Part shown: piece after piece, positions 18,316 through 28,300 of the stretch
How positions within the stretch are numbered: position 1 is the first letter of the stretch
How the letters are laid out: every line of letters starts with the position of its first letter
Source of the DNA: Paenibacillus arenosi
GTDB lineage: Bacteria; Bacillota; Bacilli; Paenibacillales; Paenibacillaceae
Direction of reading: 5' to 3'
NCBI RefSeq assembly: GCF_014841135.1
Contig: NZ_JACYTN010000009.1
Span: forward strand, 62,001-126,000
DNA length: 64,000 nucleotides
Notes under the pieces: generated by a model
Databases searched by the model: none
Told to the model about the DNA's origin: nothing
The model's input: only the letters and a program-made list of their open reading frames with translations
Position numbers and translations under genes: made by a program

Positions 18316-18467
18316 CTTCACTACTCGATGTGATTAAGTAACTGCAACTATACATGGAGTTGGACATGATAGGCTAGCCTGCCATACGAAACCCTTGTGG
18401 TTTCGCCCTTTTGCTTAAAATCATACCTATATAGACTCCATGACAAGTCCCCTATTAGCCTAGTAAA
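18316..18467 (+). repeat. Structured ~145-bp repeat, copy 2
   Basis: Same orientation as copy 1 at 15886-16026. The central hairpin CGAAACC-CTTGT-GGTTTCG and the flanks (CTACTCGA, TTAAGTAACTGC, CCTATTA, CCTAGTAAA-like end) are kept. It carries about 11 extra bases left of the hairpin. The two copies bracket the protease gene and the IS4-type remnant. Confidence 0.75.
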
Positions 18468-18994
18468 CGCAGCAGTTTCGACCTAGTATAGTGTCGGCTC
18501 AAGAAGCAAAGGAACACACAGCAACCGTAGCGTAGCATGAAATACCGAGGATTATTTGATAGGATAAGATATATATACACAATCAAAAGTAGGAAAAGAA
18601 TTACCGCATATTAAATAGAATTTATCAATTAAAATAAGAGTCTTTCGTGACCGTGTAGTTCGAAAAATTTTCTAATGGAATGCAACCAAATATGGTTAAA
18701 ATATTAACATGTAAACCTAATTAGAAGTGGATTAGTGACATTATATATTGCAATTATTAAAGGTTGGCTCTATCTAAGTAGTATGCTGTATTTGCTTGGA
18801 CAAAAACTGGGAGATGGGGCTAAAAGGACTGTATTTGAGTACAGCGGACTCTTTTACAACTGTCGGAGAACTAATTCCTATAATAGGTATGTCCCGCCAT
18901 TTTTAGTCGAAAACGAGGAGCAGTATTAGATTACAAAGTGTCAATTTGACTTTCCTTCGTTTCTACTTTTTAAGCTAATGTTAGTCTGCCACAA
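18468..18994. other. AT-rich stretch without recognisable gene
   Basis: No supported coding region. A short plus-strand frame (18735-18929) has no ribosome binding site or family resemblance. A small inverted repeat around 18815-18855 (AAAAGGACTGTA and TACAGCGGACTCTTTT) has no obvious role. Confidence 0.5.
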
Positions 18995-19273
18995 TCATTG
19001 AACTATAGAAATTTCAATAACTTCTAATAACTTAGGGTCCCAAGAATCCTTATTACCTTTCTTTTTAATTTTCGCTTTAATTTTTTGTCCAATATGATAG
19101 TCAGTAATATCACTTACATAGATTGATTCACTGTTATCGACTACGATTAATTTTTCATTTAGATCTACAGTAGTTATGTACCCTGTTAAGAAAATCGTTT
19201 CTTGATCAGTATTATTAAAACAACCAGAGATCAGCATAGTTAACACTATAAAAATAGGGAGTATTTTTTTCAA
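18995..19273 (-). CDS. Small lipoprotein, DUF3221-like
   Basis: About 92 residues. The start is taken as TTG 19273 because AGGAGGTGACAATC precedes it with good spacing; a GTG at 19282 overlaps that site. The N-terminus (KKILPIFIVLTML) is a lipoprotein signal ending in the lipobox LISGC, so the mature protein should be attached to the outer face of the membrane by a diacylglyceryl-Cys. The mature part is a compact beta-rich domain (TGYITTVDLNEKLIVVDN, IGQKIKAKIKKKG) that resembles small DUF3221/OB-fold-like Bacillales lipoproteins. The role is unknown. No partner gene is adjacent. Confidence 0.7.
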   Translation of the reverse strand: MKKILPIFIVLTMLISGCFNNTDQETIFLTGYITTVDLNEKLIVVDNSESIYVSDITDYHIGQKIKAKIKKKGNKDSWDPKLLEVIEISIVQ

Positions 19274-19282
19274 GATTGTCAC

Positions 19283-19640
19283 CTCCTGCTTTTTATATTA
19301 ATAGAACTCGCTCATAATTTTTTTGAGTTCAGTTTTTCAGTTTAATGTAGATCCAAGAGGGGGTTTTCACTCCCTTTAGGACGATGATATGTCAGTGATT
19401 GGTTGTAGGGTTGTATCAATATATTTAATATTCCATAACAAAGAATCATTCCTTTTTGTGTAAATTAACATTACCTCCCCCAAATGTCAACAAACCAATC
19501 GTTACTTTTATGAAGCATGCGGACGCTTTCTTTTCAAAGCCTATCTTCCAAGGCTCTAAAATTGTGAAGGTATCCGTGAATTGTCGAGAGAATACTGAAG
19601 GGAATATCCCAATCAGCTTTAGAACAACTCACATGATCTA
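19283..19640. other. Intergenic stretch without recognisable feature
   Basis: No gene, repeat or structured RNA is evident. The only sizeable frame (19456-19641, plus) has no ribosome binding site or recognisable sequence. Confidence 0.45.
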
Positions 19641-19731
19641 AGGCGTGTCTGAAAACTCACCACTATGTTAATTTAAAAATGGTAGCTACGTGTACAAACG
19701 ACAAGAATGACTTAACTAGCTTATCGTAATG
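19641..19731 (-). mobile_element. 3' end of an IS5-type insertion sequence
   Basis: Read on the minus strand, HYDKLVKSFLSFVHVATIFK followed by LT and a stop matches the C-terminal tail I recall for IS5-type transposases of Bacillales. It is followed by GTGAGTTTTCAGACACGCC (19660-19642), which looks like the terminal inverted repeat of such elements. Everything upstream of this tail is gone. Confidence 0.6.
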
Positions 19732-19971
19732 AGTAGCTAGTATGTCAACTCAAATATAGTCAACTTTCTATAAGGCTATTCGTTTGTAGGTTTCGGGCTC
19801 CTATATCTCAACGTTCCATATATTGGATTATAATTACACCAATGAATCAATTTCATAAATCCAATCCCTCATAATGAAAAGGTTTTTAAGGCATAGAAAA
19901 AGGAGTACCTCCCCAAATCTCGAATAGGTTAAGCGACAAAACCAACCAAATTAGAGACGAGGTGAACTCCT

Positions 19972-20614
19972 ATGGCCTATATTCGACACGAGAGTCTGTT
20001 TTCCCTGCAAGATTTATATAACATGCAACGCGAACAACGATTTGCAGCGATCTTTGCAGCGTTAGACATTACCCCCATGTTGTCCGTAGTCCGTAAGCAG
20101 TCGCGATTTGGAGCTCCTGTAGACGTTAATTACGCTGCCATGATCTATTCGCTTGTTGCACGAATCGTCGAACGTATTCCAACGATCAAAGATCTACTCA
20201 AAAAGCTTCGTGAAGATATTCTCTTTCGGCTGGATTGCGGATTCTCTTTGGCTGAATATATTCCTTCAGCAGCTACGTATTCCCGGCTTATTCAAAAGTT
20301 AAGTTCAAAGTCGTGCTTTAGAAGCCATTAACCAACAAGTCTTAAAACTCGCCTTTGAGGAAGGATTTATTTCGGACGATACGCTCGCCATCGATGCCAC
20401 TCATATTGAGGCGCGGGATCAAGCTCCCGTGAAGCGAAGATCGGCGGTTGAACGCGTGAATGCTTATTTAAAAGAGTTCTTCCAATTAAACAATGTGAGA
20501 CATCGATCTGGAACAAAAGCGAGGCTGCATTTTAACCTCGCAACTTTGGTGTACAACAGTATGAAATTAGCTACTGACCGTCTAAACAAAAAACGTAACA
20601 TTCAAGCAGCCTAA
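19972..20614 (+). pseudogene. DUF772-type DDE transposase, frameshifted and internally deleted
   Basis: Starts well (ATG 19972 after GAGGTGAACTCCT) with MAYIRHESLFSLQDLYNMQR and the DUF772 part NYAAMIYSLVARIVERIPT. A one-base insertion near 20310 breaks the frame. Correcting it gives SSRALEAINQQVLKLAFEEG and then SDDTLAIDATHIEARDQAP, which contains the first catalytic Asp region. The sequence then jumps directly to KRRSAVERVNAYLKEFFQLN, near the C-terminus, and ends at 20614. The missing middle is roughly 250 residues compared with full-length relatives and includes the second catalytic Asp. The element is dead. Clear terminal inverted repeats were not found. Confidence 0.75.
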
Positions 20615-21032
20615 GTTTAAAAGCAGTCTTTATTGAATCGGAGTAGTCTATTCTTTTTTGAACTGATGCATTATGAAATTGATTCAATACCACGAGTAAA
20701 AGGAAAAACTAGGAGACTTTATACTTCTAACAATTAGAGAGTCATATTAAATTCTCACATCTTCATCTTTGAAGCAATACGTACGTGACTAAATCTTTAC
20801 TAAAGCCCCAATACATTTTCATTGGTCACTTTTCATTGCTTACTACTTTTTAGATTGCTCGAATTGACAATTAAGTTCATTGGGTTGCTTTAATTGGTTA
20901 TATGCATCCTTGTGAGGTTTGTACTTGGCAACTGTGTAGGAGAATTCAAGGTCTTGAGCCTACATAATGCAAGCGATTCACGATCTGATCAATCATTAAA
21001 ATGGATAACGGTGCAGTATTACACTTGAAATA
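20615..21032. other. Gene-poor stretch with one coding-like fragment
   Basis: On the minus strand 20959-20843 reads AQDLEFSYTVAKYKPHKDAY then NQLKQPNELNCQFEQSKK and a stop. It has coding-like composition but is preceded by an in-frame TAG and has no start. It is probably the 3' tail of a lost gene of unknown family. Nothing else is evident here. Confidence 0.4.
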
Positions 21033-21476
21033 TCAATCATTTACATGCTCCTCTTTTAAAATTAAGATACTACTAGCCCCTTTTTCAAAGTCCCATTCCG
21101 TTCCTCCACTCAAAATGGCTCCAAATGCATGATCATCAGCATTTCTATACAACTCAACATCCCCTACGGACATATAGGCTAAAATGTCCCTACCATAGGT
21201 GTTAGCCAAACCACTAGGATAATCAGCTGTATCACTGGACATTTTGTCGGTTTTCCATTCACATGCTTTCTTGCATATTTCATCAATCGTTTCATTCGGT
21301 AAATGATTCAAAACATCTTGAATGTATTTTTCTGCTTCTTCCAAGCTCATTTCATCTGTATGGAAGTGATATTCAACCTCGCATTGGAATAAATATAGCA
21401 GCCCAAACCCCGACATTTTGGTTTCATCTAAAGGATCTTCCAATCCAACTCGTTCTAGATGAAATCTCTCAGTCAT
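21033..21476 (-). CDS. Hypothetical acidic protein
   Basis: 147 residues, acidic, without signal peptide or membrane segment, preceded by an excellent site (AGGAGGCGAATGGT before ATG 21476). The sequence (VEYHFHTDEMSLEEAEKYIQ, DILAYMSVGDVELYRNADDH) does not match a family I can name. The size, acidity and isolated position recall small immunity or accessory proteins, but no toxin partner is next to it. Likely a real, expressed gene of unknown function. Confidence 0.6.
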   Translation of the reverse strand: MTERFHLERVGLEDPLDETKMSGFGLLYLFQCEVEYHFHTDEMSLEEAEKYIQDVLNHLPNETIDEICKKACEWKTDKMSSDTADYPSGLANTYGRDILAYMSVGDVELYRNADDHAFGAILSGGTEWDFEKGASSILILKEEHVND

Positions 21477-21518
21477 ACCATTCGCCTCCTGTAACCTACA
21501 ATAAAACCTTAGTAAATC

Positions 21519-21956
21519 CTACTCTCGCTTCCCTACATTTACGGTCTTTTTAAGCTTGGTTATCGTCATTAATATAATAGTTCGATTTCTCTTTTCCTTT
21601 ATCCATGTAGGTAATCTACTAAATAACCCTTGATTGCACCAGCCTAACTTTTCATGTCTTGAACTTTCACGTAATTTCGCTTGCACGTAATTCTCTATGT
21701 ATTCTAGATGTTTTACATTGTAGGCCCAAAGTATATTTCCTTTGCAATTTGCTTTTAACCACAGCTGATATTCATTCATAGCTTCATCTATCTTCCCACA
21801 ATGGTTACAAAGCAAAAGTCTTCTGAGACATGAATCCGTAGCCGTCGCTTGAAATTCGGTTATGACTGTTGCACAATTATTGCAGCTAGGACACACAACC
21901 AATAAGTTATTAACAAAGTCATCAATATGCAATCTTGGATCTTTAAATCGAGACAT
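21519..21956 (-). CDS. Zinc-ribbon protein of unknown function
   Basis: About 145 residues. Near the N-terminus two CxxC knuckles, CPSC and CNHC, are separated by about 27 residues (VVCPSCNNCATVI and RLLLCNHCGK), which suggests a single zinc ribbon like those labelled TFIIB-type in Bacilli. The remainder is basic and helical (HLEYIENYVQAKLRESSRHE) and ends with KLKKTVNVGKRE. ATG 21956 is chosen because GGAGAGGGGAAC lies upstream; an in-frame ATG at 22013 adds an unlikely leader. The basic tail would suit nucleic-acid binding, but this is inference. It is 42 bases upstream of the acidic protein gene on the same strand. Confidence 0.65.
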   Translation of the reverse strand: MSRFKDPRLHIDDFVNNLLVVCPSCNNCATVITEFQATATDSCLRRLLLCNHCGKIDEAMNEYQLWLKANCKGNILWAYNVKHLEYIENYVQAKLRESSRHEKLGWCNQGLFSRLPTWIKEKRNRTIILMTITKLKKTVNVGKRE

Positions 21957-22048
21957 TATAAAGTTCCCCTCTCCTTCTCTAGCTGAAGTGATGCCAGCAA
22001 CAGTAGGACTCATTTCCTCATTATAAATGACTTCCTACTGTTCTTCTT

Positions 22049-22300
22049 CTACCCTATTACTCTTTTTATATGCTCAATTTTCTTTTTCAAAGAATTATCT
22101 CTAATAATCTCTCCATCTTTAGTAGATTGTGCATATTTTTGAACTAACCGCTCTGTACTATGTGAGAGTTCAAAAGTACTGTCTTCAAATACTCTTTTTG
22201 AACTAAAGTTAGGTTATTATTCATTTTTATTTTATTAAATTCTTCTATCAAAACACTTACTAATACTAATCTCTTAGTAATCCAATATTCACTTCTTTCA
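22049..22300 (-). pseudogene. Frameshifted fragment of an unknown helical protein
   Basis: The minus strand reads IERSEYWITKRLVLVSVLIE, then NNNLTLVQKEYLKTVLLNSH. After a one-base shift near 22140 it continues as ERLVQKYAQSTKDGEIIRDN and SLKKKIEHIKRVIG to a stop at 22049. Both halves look coding and helical. It begins right at the poly-T tract of the pmx terminator, so its 5' end may be lost. Family unknown. Confidence 0.4.
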
Positions 22301-22304
22301 ATTG

Positions 22305-22372
22305 AAAAAAAAAAAAAAAAACCGGCAGGATGCATACCGAGAGAAATACGGCATACACCCAAGCCAGTTAAG
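22305..22372 (-). terminator. Rho-independent terminator of the pmx locus
   Basis: Just past the pmxE stop the minus strand folds UGUAUGCCG with CGGUAUGCA (nine pairs, two G-U), extended by GGCUUGGG against UCCUGCC, and is followed by an uninterrupted run of 17 T. It should end transcription of the whole minus-strand locus. Confidence 0.9.
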
Positions 22373-22375
22373 TGA

Positions 22376-25300
22376 TTAGAAAATAATATCAATAGCCTCT
22401 AGCATATCTTGCTCCTGTTCGGATTGCCCGTTCAGGGAAATATCCTTCAACAGCACCGAAGGCTGTTCGCCAATTTGGGTGATGATCACGAGCAAATCCT
22501 GAGCGAAATTGTCGATCAGATTGCGCGTAAACAACTTGGTAGCATATTCAAACTGTCCGTTCATTCCCTCATCCAGCAACGAGATGACCAAGGTAAGATC
22601 AAATTGGGAAACCGTATGTGTTTCCGGATAAGATTCGATCTTGATATCCCCGAAGCTTTGAACGTTATCTTCCTTGGTTTCTAGGACAAACACGACATCG
22701 AATACAGGATTGCGGCTTTGATCTCGCGGCGCCTGTAGCTTTTTCACAAGCTCCTCAAACGGATAATCCTGATGGTCGTATGCCCCCAACATCGTTTCTT
22801 TGACTTCGTTCAAGTAAGCGAGGAACGTCTTCTCCCCGGACGGATAATGTCGAATCGCCAAAGTGTTGACAAACATTCCGATGAGCGGCTCGAGGTCGGC
22901 ATGTGTGCGGCCCGAAACCGGCGTGCCTACGATGAAGTCTTCTTGTCCCGAGTACTTGCTGAGCAGGATAGAATAGGCCGTAAATAACACCATATAAAGG
23001 GTCGCACCGTTCTCATCGGCAATGCGCTGCAAGCTGTCGGTCATCTGCTTGTCGATGCTGAAAGGTAGCACATCTCCCTCAAAGCTGCGAGCGGCAGGTC
23101 TGACAAAGTCCGTAGGTAGTTCAAGCGTCGGCAGGTCACCTTCCAGCACGTCCAGCCAGTAGGCTTCCTGACGTTTCAGCCGCTCTTTTATAGGTTCGGA
23201 CTGCTGCCAAGCGGCGAATTCCTTATATTGAACCCGAAGCGGTTCCAGAGTCTCGCCGTTATACAGGCGCAGCAGCTCTTCAACGAAGATGCCCATCGAC
23301 ATGCCATCCGTGACGATATGATGAATGTCCAGCATGAGCAGATGCCGTTCCGCCTCCCATTCGACTAAGCCCACGCGCAGCAGCGGCGGTCGCTCCAAAT
23401 CAAAGACGCGCACAAAGTCGTCTACAAGGCTCTTCGTTTCACTTTCCGTCGCTTTCGTATACTCGACGGCAAACTCCAAGTCCGGATATATCCGTTGTAC
23501 CGGTTCGCCGTCAACCATTTCGAAGCCGGTTCGTAAAATTTCGTGACGAGCTATCACTCCTTTGAGCGCCAACTCGAATGGTTTCCGTTCTAAGCGCCCG
23601 ACGAGGACCGTCATGCCTGACATGTTGTAGCTAAGCTCGGCGCCTTCCATCTGCTGCTGGATATACAGCCGTTTTTGCACGGAGGAAAGTGGATAGTAAT
23701 CCCTCTTATCCAGTACTGGAATGGAGAGGTATTCCTGTCGCTCCAATTGGCTAATCGCTTCGGCCATCGCTTCGACGGTCGAGTGCCGGAACACATCGCG
23801 CAGCGGCAGGTCCACACTCAGCTCCTTGTGCACCTTGCTGACCAGCGTCGTCGCCCGCAGGGAGTGCCCGCCGAGGTCGAAGAAGTTGTCCGTCACGCCA
23901 ATCGTGACCGGTCCGAGCACGTCCTGCCAGATGGCGACCAATTTTGCCTCCAGTTTGGTGCGCGGCGCCACGTATTCGCGGCCTGCGCTTGCTTCCCCTT
24001 CTGGCGCTGGCAGCGCCTTCCGATCGATCTTTCCGTTCGGCGTCAGAGGCAGGCGCTCTAGCTCAACGAAGTACGACGGGATCATGTAACCCGGCAGTTC
24101 GCTGGAGATCGCCCGTTTCAAGTCTGTCGCCGTCAGTTCGCCATCCGTTGTGTAGTACGCGCACAGTGCTTTCTGCCCGTCCGCGTCACTTCGAACTAGC
24201 ACCACCGCTTCGCGCACACCTTCCACCCATAGCAGTTGCGACTCGATCTCACCCGTCTCGATCCGGTAGCCCCGGATTTTCGCCTGGTTGTCGATTCGGC
24301 CGATGAAGTCCACGTTGCCGTCTTCCGTCCACCGTGCCAAGTCTCCCGTGCGGTACAGCCGCTCGCCCGCGGCGAACGGACTATCTACGAATTTCTCTTC
24401 TGTAAGTTCCGGACGGTTCAAATACCCACGCGCTACCCCGACTCCCCCGATAACGAGCTCTCCCAGCACCCCGACCGGCACCGGATTCAGATGCGCGTCC
24501 ACGATATAGAATTTCGCATTCAGCCACGCTTTGCCAATCGGCACATTGCCTGTCTGCGGCAGCTTCATCAACGGCTCATCGTAGAAGCTTGAATCGATCG
24601 CCGCTTCCGTCACGCCGTATGCATTGATAATGCGGAACAACGAGCCAAAGCGTTCCTGCAAGGTTCGGTAATCCGCCACACTACAGCTGTCCGAGCTCGT
24701 GATCAACAGCTCCATCCCGCTCATATCCAGCCGCTGCTCGTGCACATACTCCATGAACGGCACGATCAGCGCCGGCGTTGATTCGAAGATGGTGACCCGC
24801 TCCCGCTCTATCCAGTGGTGCAGACGAGACGGATCAATCCGGTCGTCCTTCGGCACAATTACCATCGTGCCTCCGTTGTACAACGTCCGCGCGATATCTC
24901 CTACGAACACGTCGAACGAGAAGCTTGCGAGCTGCAACAGCCGCACCGGGAACTGATCCAACCGGTATTCCCGCCGGTAGCCCGCCGCCGTGTTCACCAA
25001 GCTGCGGTGCTCGATCATCACGCCCTTCGGCTTGCCTGTCGTTCCCGACGTGTAGATCACGTACGCCAGATCCTCCGGACGGGCTTCATGGAAGCTGTCG
25101 GTGCCAACATGCTGATGACCCTCATCGCCGTCGTCCACAGCATCCGTCAGCTTGCCGGAAATAATGCTGGAGACAATCGGCGCATTCGCCAGATCCTTGC
25201 TGTACGACGCTTCGTCATCCAGATACAATACCGCCTCCAGCGCCAGATCCTCTTCGTCGAGCCAGGCTTCAGCACGCTCTCGCAGCGCCGTTTGCGTCAG

Positions 25301-28300
25301 CAGCACCTTCGCTCCGCTGTCTTCGAGCATAAACCTCACGCGCTCTGCCGGGTAATCCGGGTCGAGAGGCACATACGCCCCGCACGCTTTCCAGACGGCC
25401 AGCACGGCTACCAGCAAGTCCACCGAACGCTCGGCAAGAATGCCGACGATCGTCTCCCGGCCAATACCGCTTGTGCGTAGCGTAGCCGCCAAGCAGTTCG
25501 CCCGCTCGTTCAGCTCCGCATACGTCAGCCGGCCGTTCTCGTACACGACGGCCTCCGCTTCCGGCGTGCGCTCCACCTGTTCCTCAAATAGCTGGTGGAA
25601 CGCGCTCACAGGAGCCGCTTCCGGCTGCGTCGGGTTAAATGCGCCGAGAATTTGCTCTTTCTCCGCTGGTGTCAAAATACCCAGCTCGGCAATAGTCGCC
25701 GACGGATTGCTGAGAATGGATTCAAGCAGTTGCAAGTAGTGAGTAGCCAATTTTTCCACCGTTTCAGTTTTATAAAGAGCAGTCGCGTATTCAAACAGAT
25801 ATTCCAAGCCTTCCTCGATCTCGGTGACATCCAAGCTGAGATCGAATTTAGAAACAATTTCTTCGCTGGCATACGTCGACAAATGGAGTCCAGAAAGCTG
25901 GATTTCCAAATTCTCTGTATTCTGCAAAGCAAACATCGTATCGAACAGCGGATTGCGGCTTAAATCGCGAGCCACGTTTACCTTATCTACCAGTTCCTCA
26001 AACGGATAATTTTGATGTTCAAACGCGCCCAGCGTCGTCTCCTTGATTTCCTTCAAGTAGTCAAGAAACGTCTTATCAGCAGTCGGATAACTGCGGATGG
26101 CCAGGGTATTGACGAACATCCCAATCAGCGGTTGGACATCACTGTGATTTCTTCCCGCAATCGGCGTACCAACCACGACGTCTTCTTGCCCTGTATATTT
26201 ATGCAATAACATTGTATAACCAGCAAGCAGAACCATGTAAAGCGTTGCGCCGTTCTCGGCTGCAAGCCGTTTCAGACCCTCGCTTTTCTCGCTATTCATA
26301 AACAATTGCAGCGTGCGACCCTCATAACTCTGCATAGCTGGGCGCGAATAGTCCGTCGGCAATTCCAAAACCGGCAGCTCGCCGCGGAACATATTGAGCC
26401 AGTAGGCTTCCTGCTTGGCAAGCTGAGCTTTTTGCTCGTCCGATTGCTGCCATACCGCATAATCTTTGTACTGAATGCGGAGCTGCTCCAACGGCTCCCC
26501 GCTGTACAAGCGGACGAACTCTTCGATCAGTACGTCCATCGAAACGCCATCAGATACGATATGATGTGTATCGAACATCAGAATGTGCCGCTCCGGTGCC
26601 AGTTCGGCAAGGCCTACCCGCAGAAGTGGCGGCTTCGCTAGATTAAACGAACGAACGAATTGGCGCACCGTTTCTTCCGCCTGCTCCCCGCTAATGTGCA
26701 CATATTCCACCTGGAAGGCAACTTCTTCATAAATCCGCTGAACTGCTTCTCCTTTTACCATTTCAAAGCCGGTACGCAGCGTTTCATGACGAGCTACGAG
26801 CCCGCGGAACGCCTCTTCAAACCGCTGCCGATCAAGCTCCCCTTCGAGCAGCATTGCTCCCGGAATGTTGTAGCTCAGCTCGCCTCCTTCCAGCTGGTTC
26901 AAGATATAGAGACGTTTCTGAGCGGAAGAGAGCGGATAATACCCACTAGGTTCCGCAGCCGGAATAGCCGTGAACGAGCCGATCTCCATTCGCTCCATAG
27001 CCGCAGCCATTTCCTCAACTGTCGAGTAGCGGAAAACGTCGCGAAGCGGGAATTCGAAGCCTAGCTCCTTATGCATCTTGCTGACAAGCGTCGTCGCCCG
27101 AAGGGAGTGTCCGCCGAGGTCGAAGAAGTTGTCCGTTACGCCTACCGCCTTCTCCCGAACAAGCACATATTGCCAAATGGCGGCCAGCTTCGCCTCAAGT
27201 TCGGTGCGCGGCGCCACGTATTCGTGTCCTCCACCTACTCCCCCTTCCGGTGCAGGCAACGCCTTCCGGTCAATCTTTCCGTTTGGCGTCAGAGGCAGGC
27301 ACTCCAGCTCCACGAAGTACGACGGGATCATGTAACCCGGCAGCTCTTGCGCCAGCTCGCTGCGCAAATCGTTCACTGCTAGTTCCACCCCGGTATCCCG
27401 CGTGTAGTACGCGCACAGTGCTTTCTGCCCGTCTGCGTCACTTCGAACTAGCACCACCGCTTCGCGAACGCCTTCCACCCGCAGCAGCTGCGATTCAATC
27501 TCGCCCGTCTCTATCCGGTAGCCCCGGATTTTTGCTTGGTTGTCGATCCGGCCGATGAAATCCACGTTGCCGTCTTCCATCCACCGCGCCATGTCTCCCG
27601 TGCGGTACAACCGCTCGCCCGCCGCGAACGGACTGTCTACGAACTTCTCTTCTGTAAGGTCCGGACGGTTTAAGTACCCACGCGCTACCCCGACTCCGCC
27701 GATAACCAGCTCGCCCAGCACCCCGACCGGCACCGGGTTCAGGTGCGCATCCACGATGTAGAACTTCGCATTCAGCCACGCTTTGCCGATCGGCACATTG
27801 CCTGTCTGCGGCAGCTTCATCAGTGGTTCGTCGTAGAAGCTTGAATCGATCGCCGCTTCCGTCACGCCGTATGCATTGATAATTCGGAACAACGAGCCGA
27901 AGCGTTCCTGCAAGATTCGATAATCCGCCACGCTGCAGCTGTCCGAACTCGTGATTAACAGCTCCATCCCGCTCATATCCAGCCGCTGCTCGTGCACATA
28001 CTCCATGAACGGCACAATCAGCGCCGGTGTTGATTCAAAGATGGTGACCCGCTCCCGCTCTATCCAGTGGTGCAGACGAGACGGATCAATTCGGTCGTCC
28101 TTCGGCACAATTACCATCGTGCCTCCGTTGTACAACGTCCGCGCGATATCTCCTACGAACACGTCGAACGAGAAGCTTGCGAGCTGTAACAGCCGTACCG
28201 GGAACTGATCCAAACGGTATTCCCGTCGGTAGCCCGCCGCCGTGTTCACCAAGCTGCGGTGCTCAATCATTACGCCTTTCGGCTTGCCTGTCGTTCCCGA

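Noticed and set aside
18735-18929. 64-codon plus-strand frame
   Set aside because: No ribosome binding site, no family resemblance, and coding-atypical composition in a decayed region.
22305-22321. Poly-A run as an assembly artefact
   Set aside because: It follows a well-formed hairpin exactly where a terminator T-run is expected; only its exact length may be uncertain.
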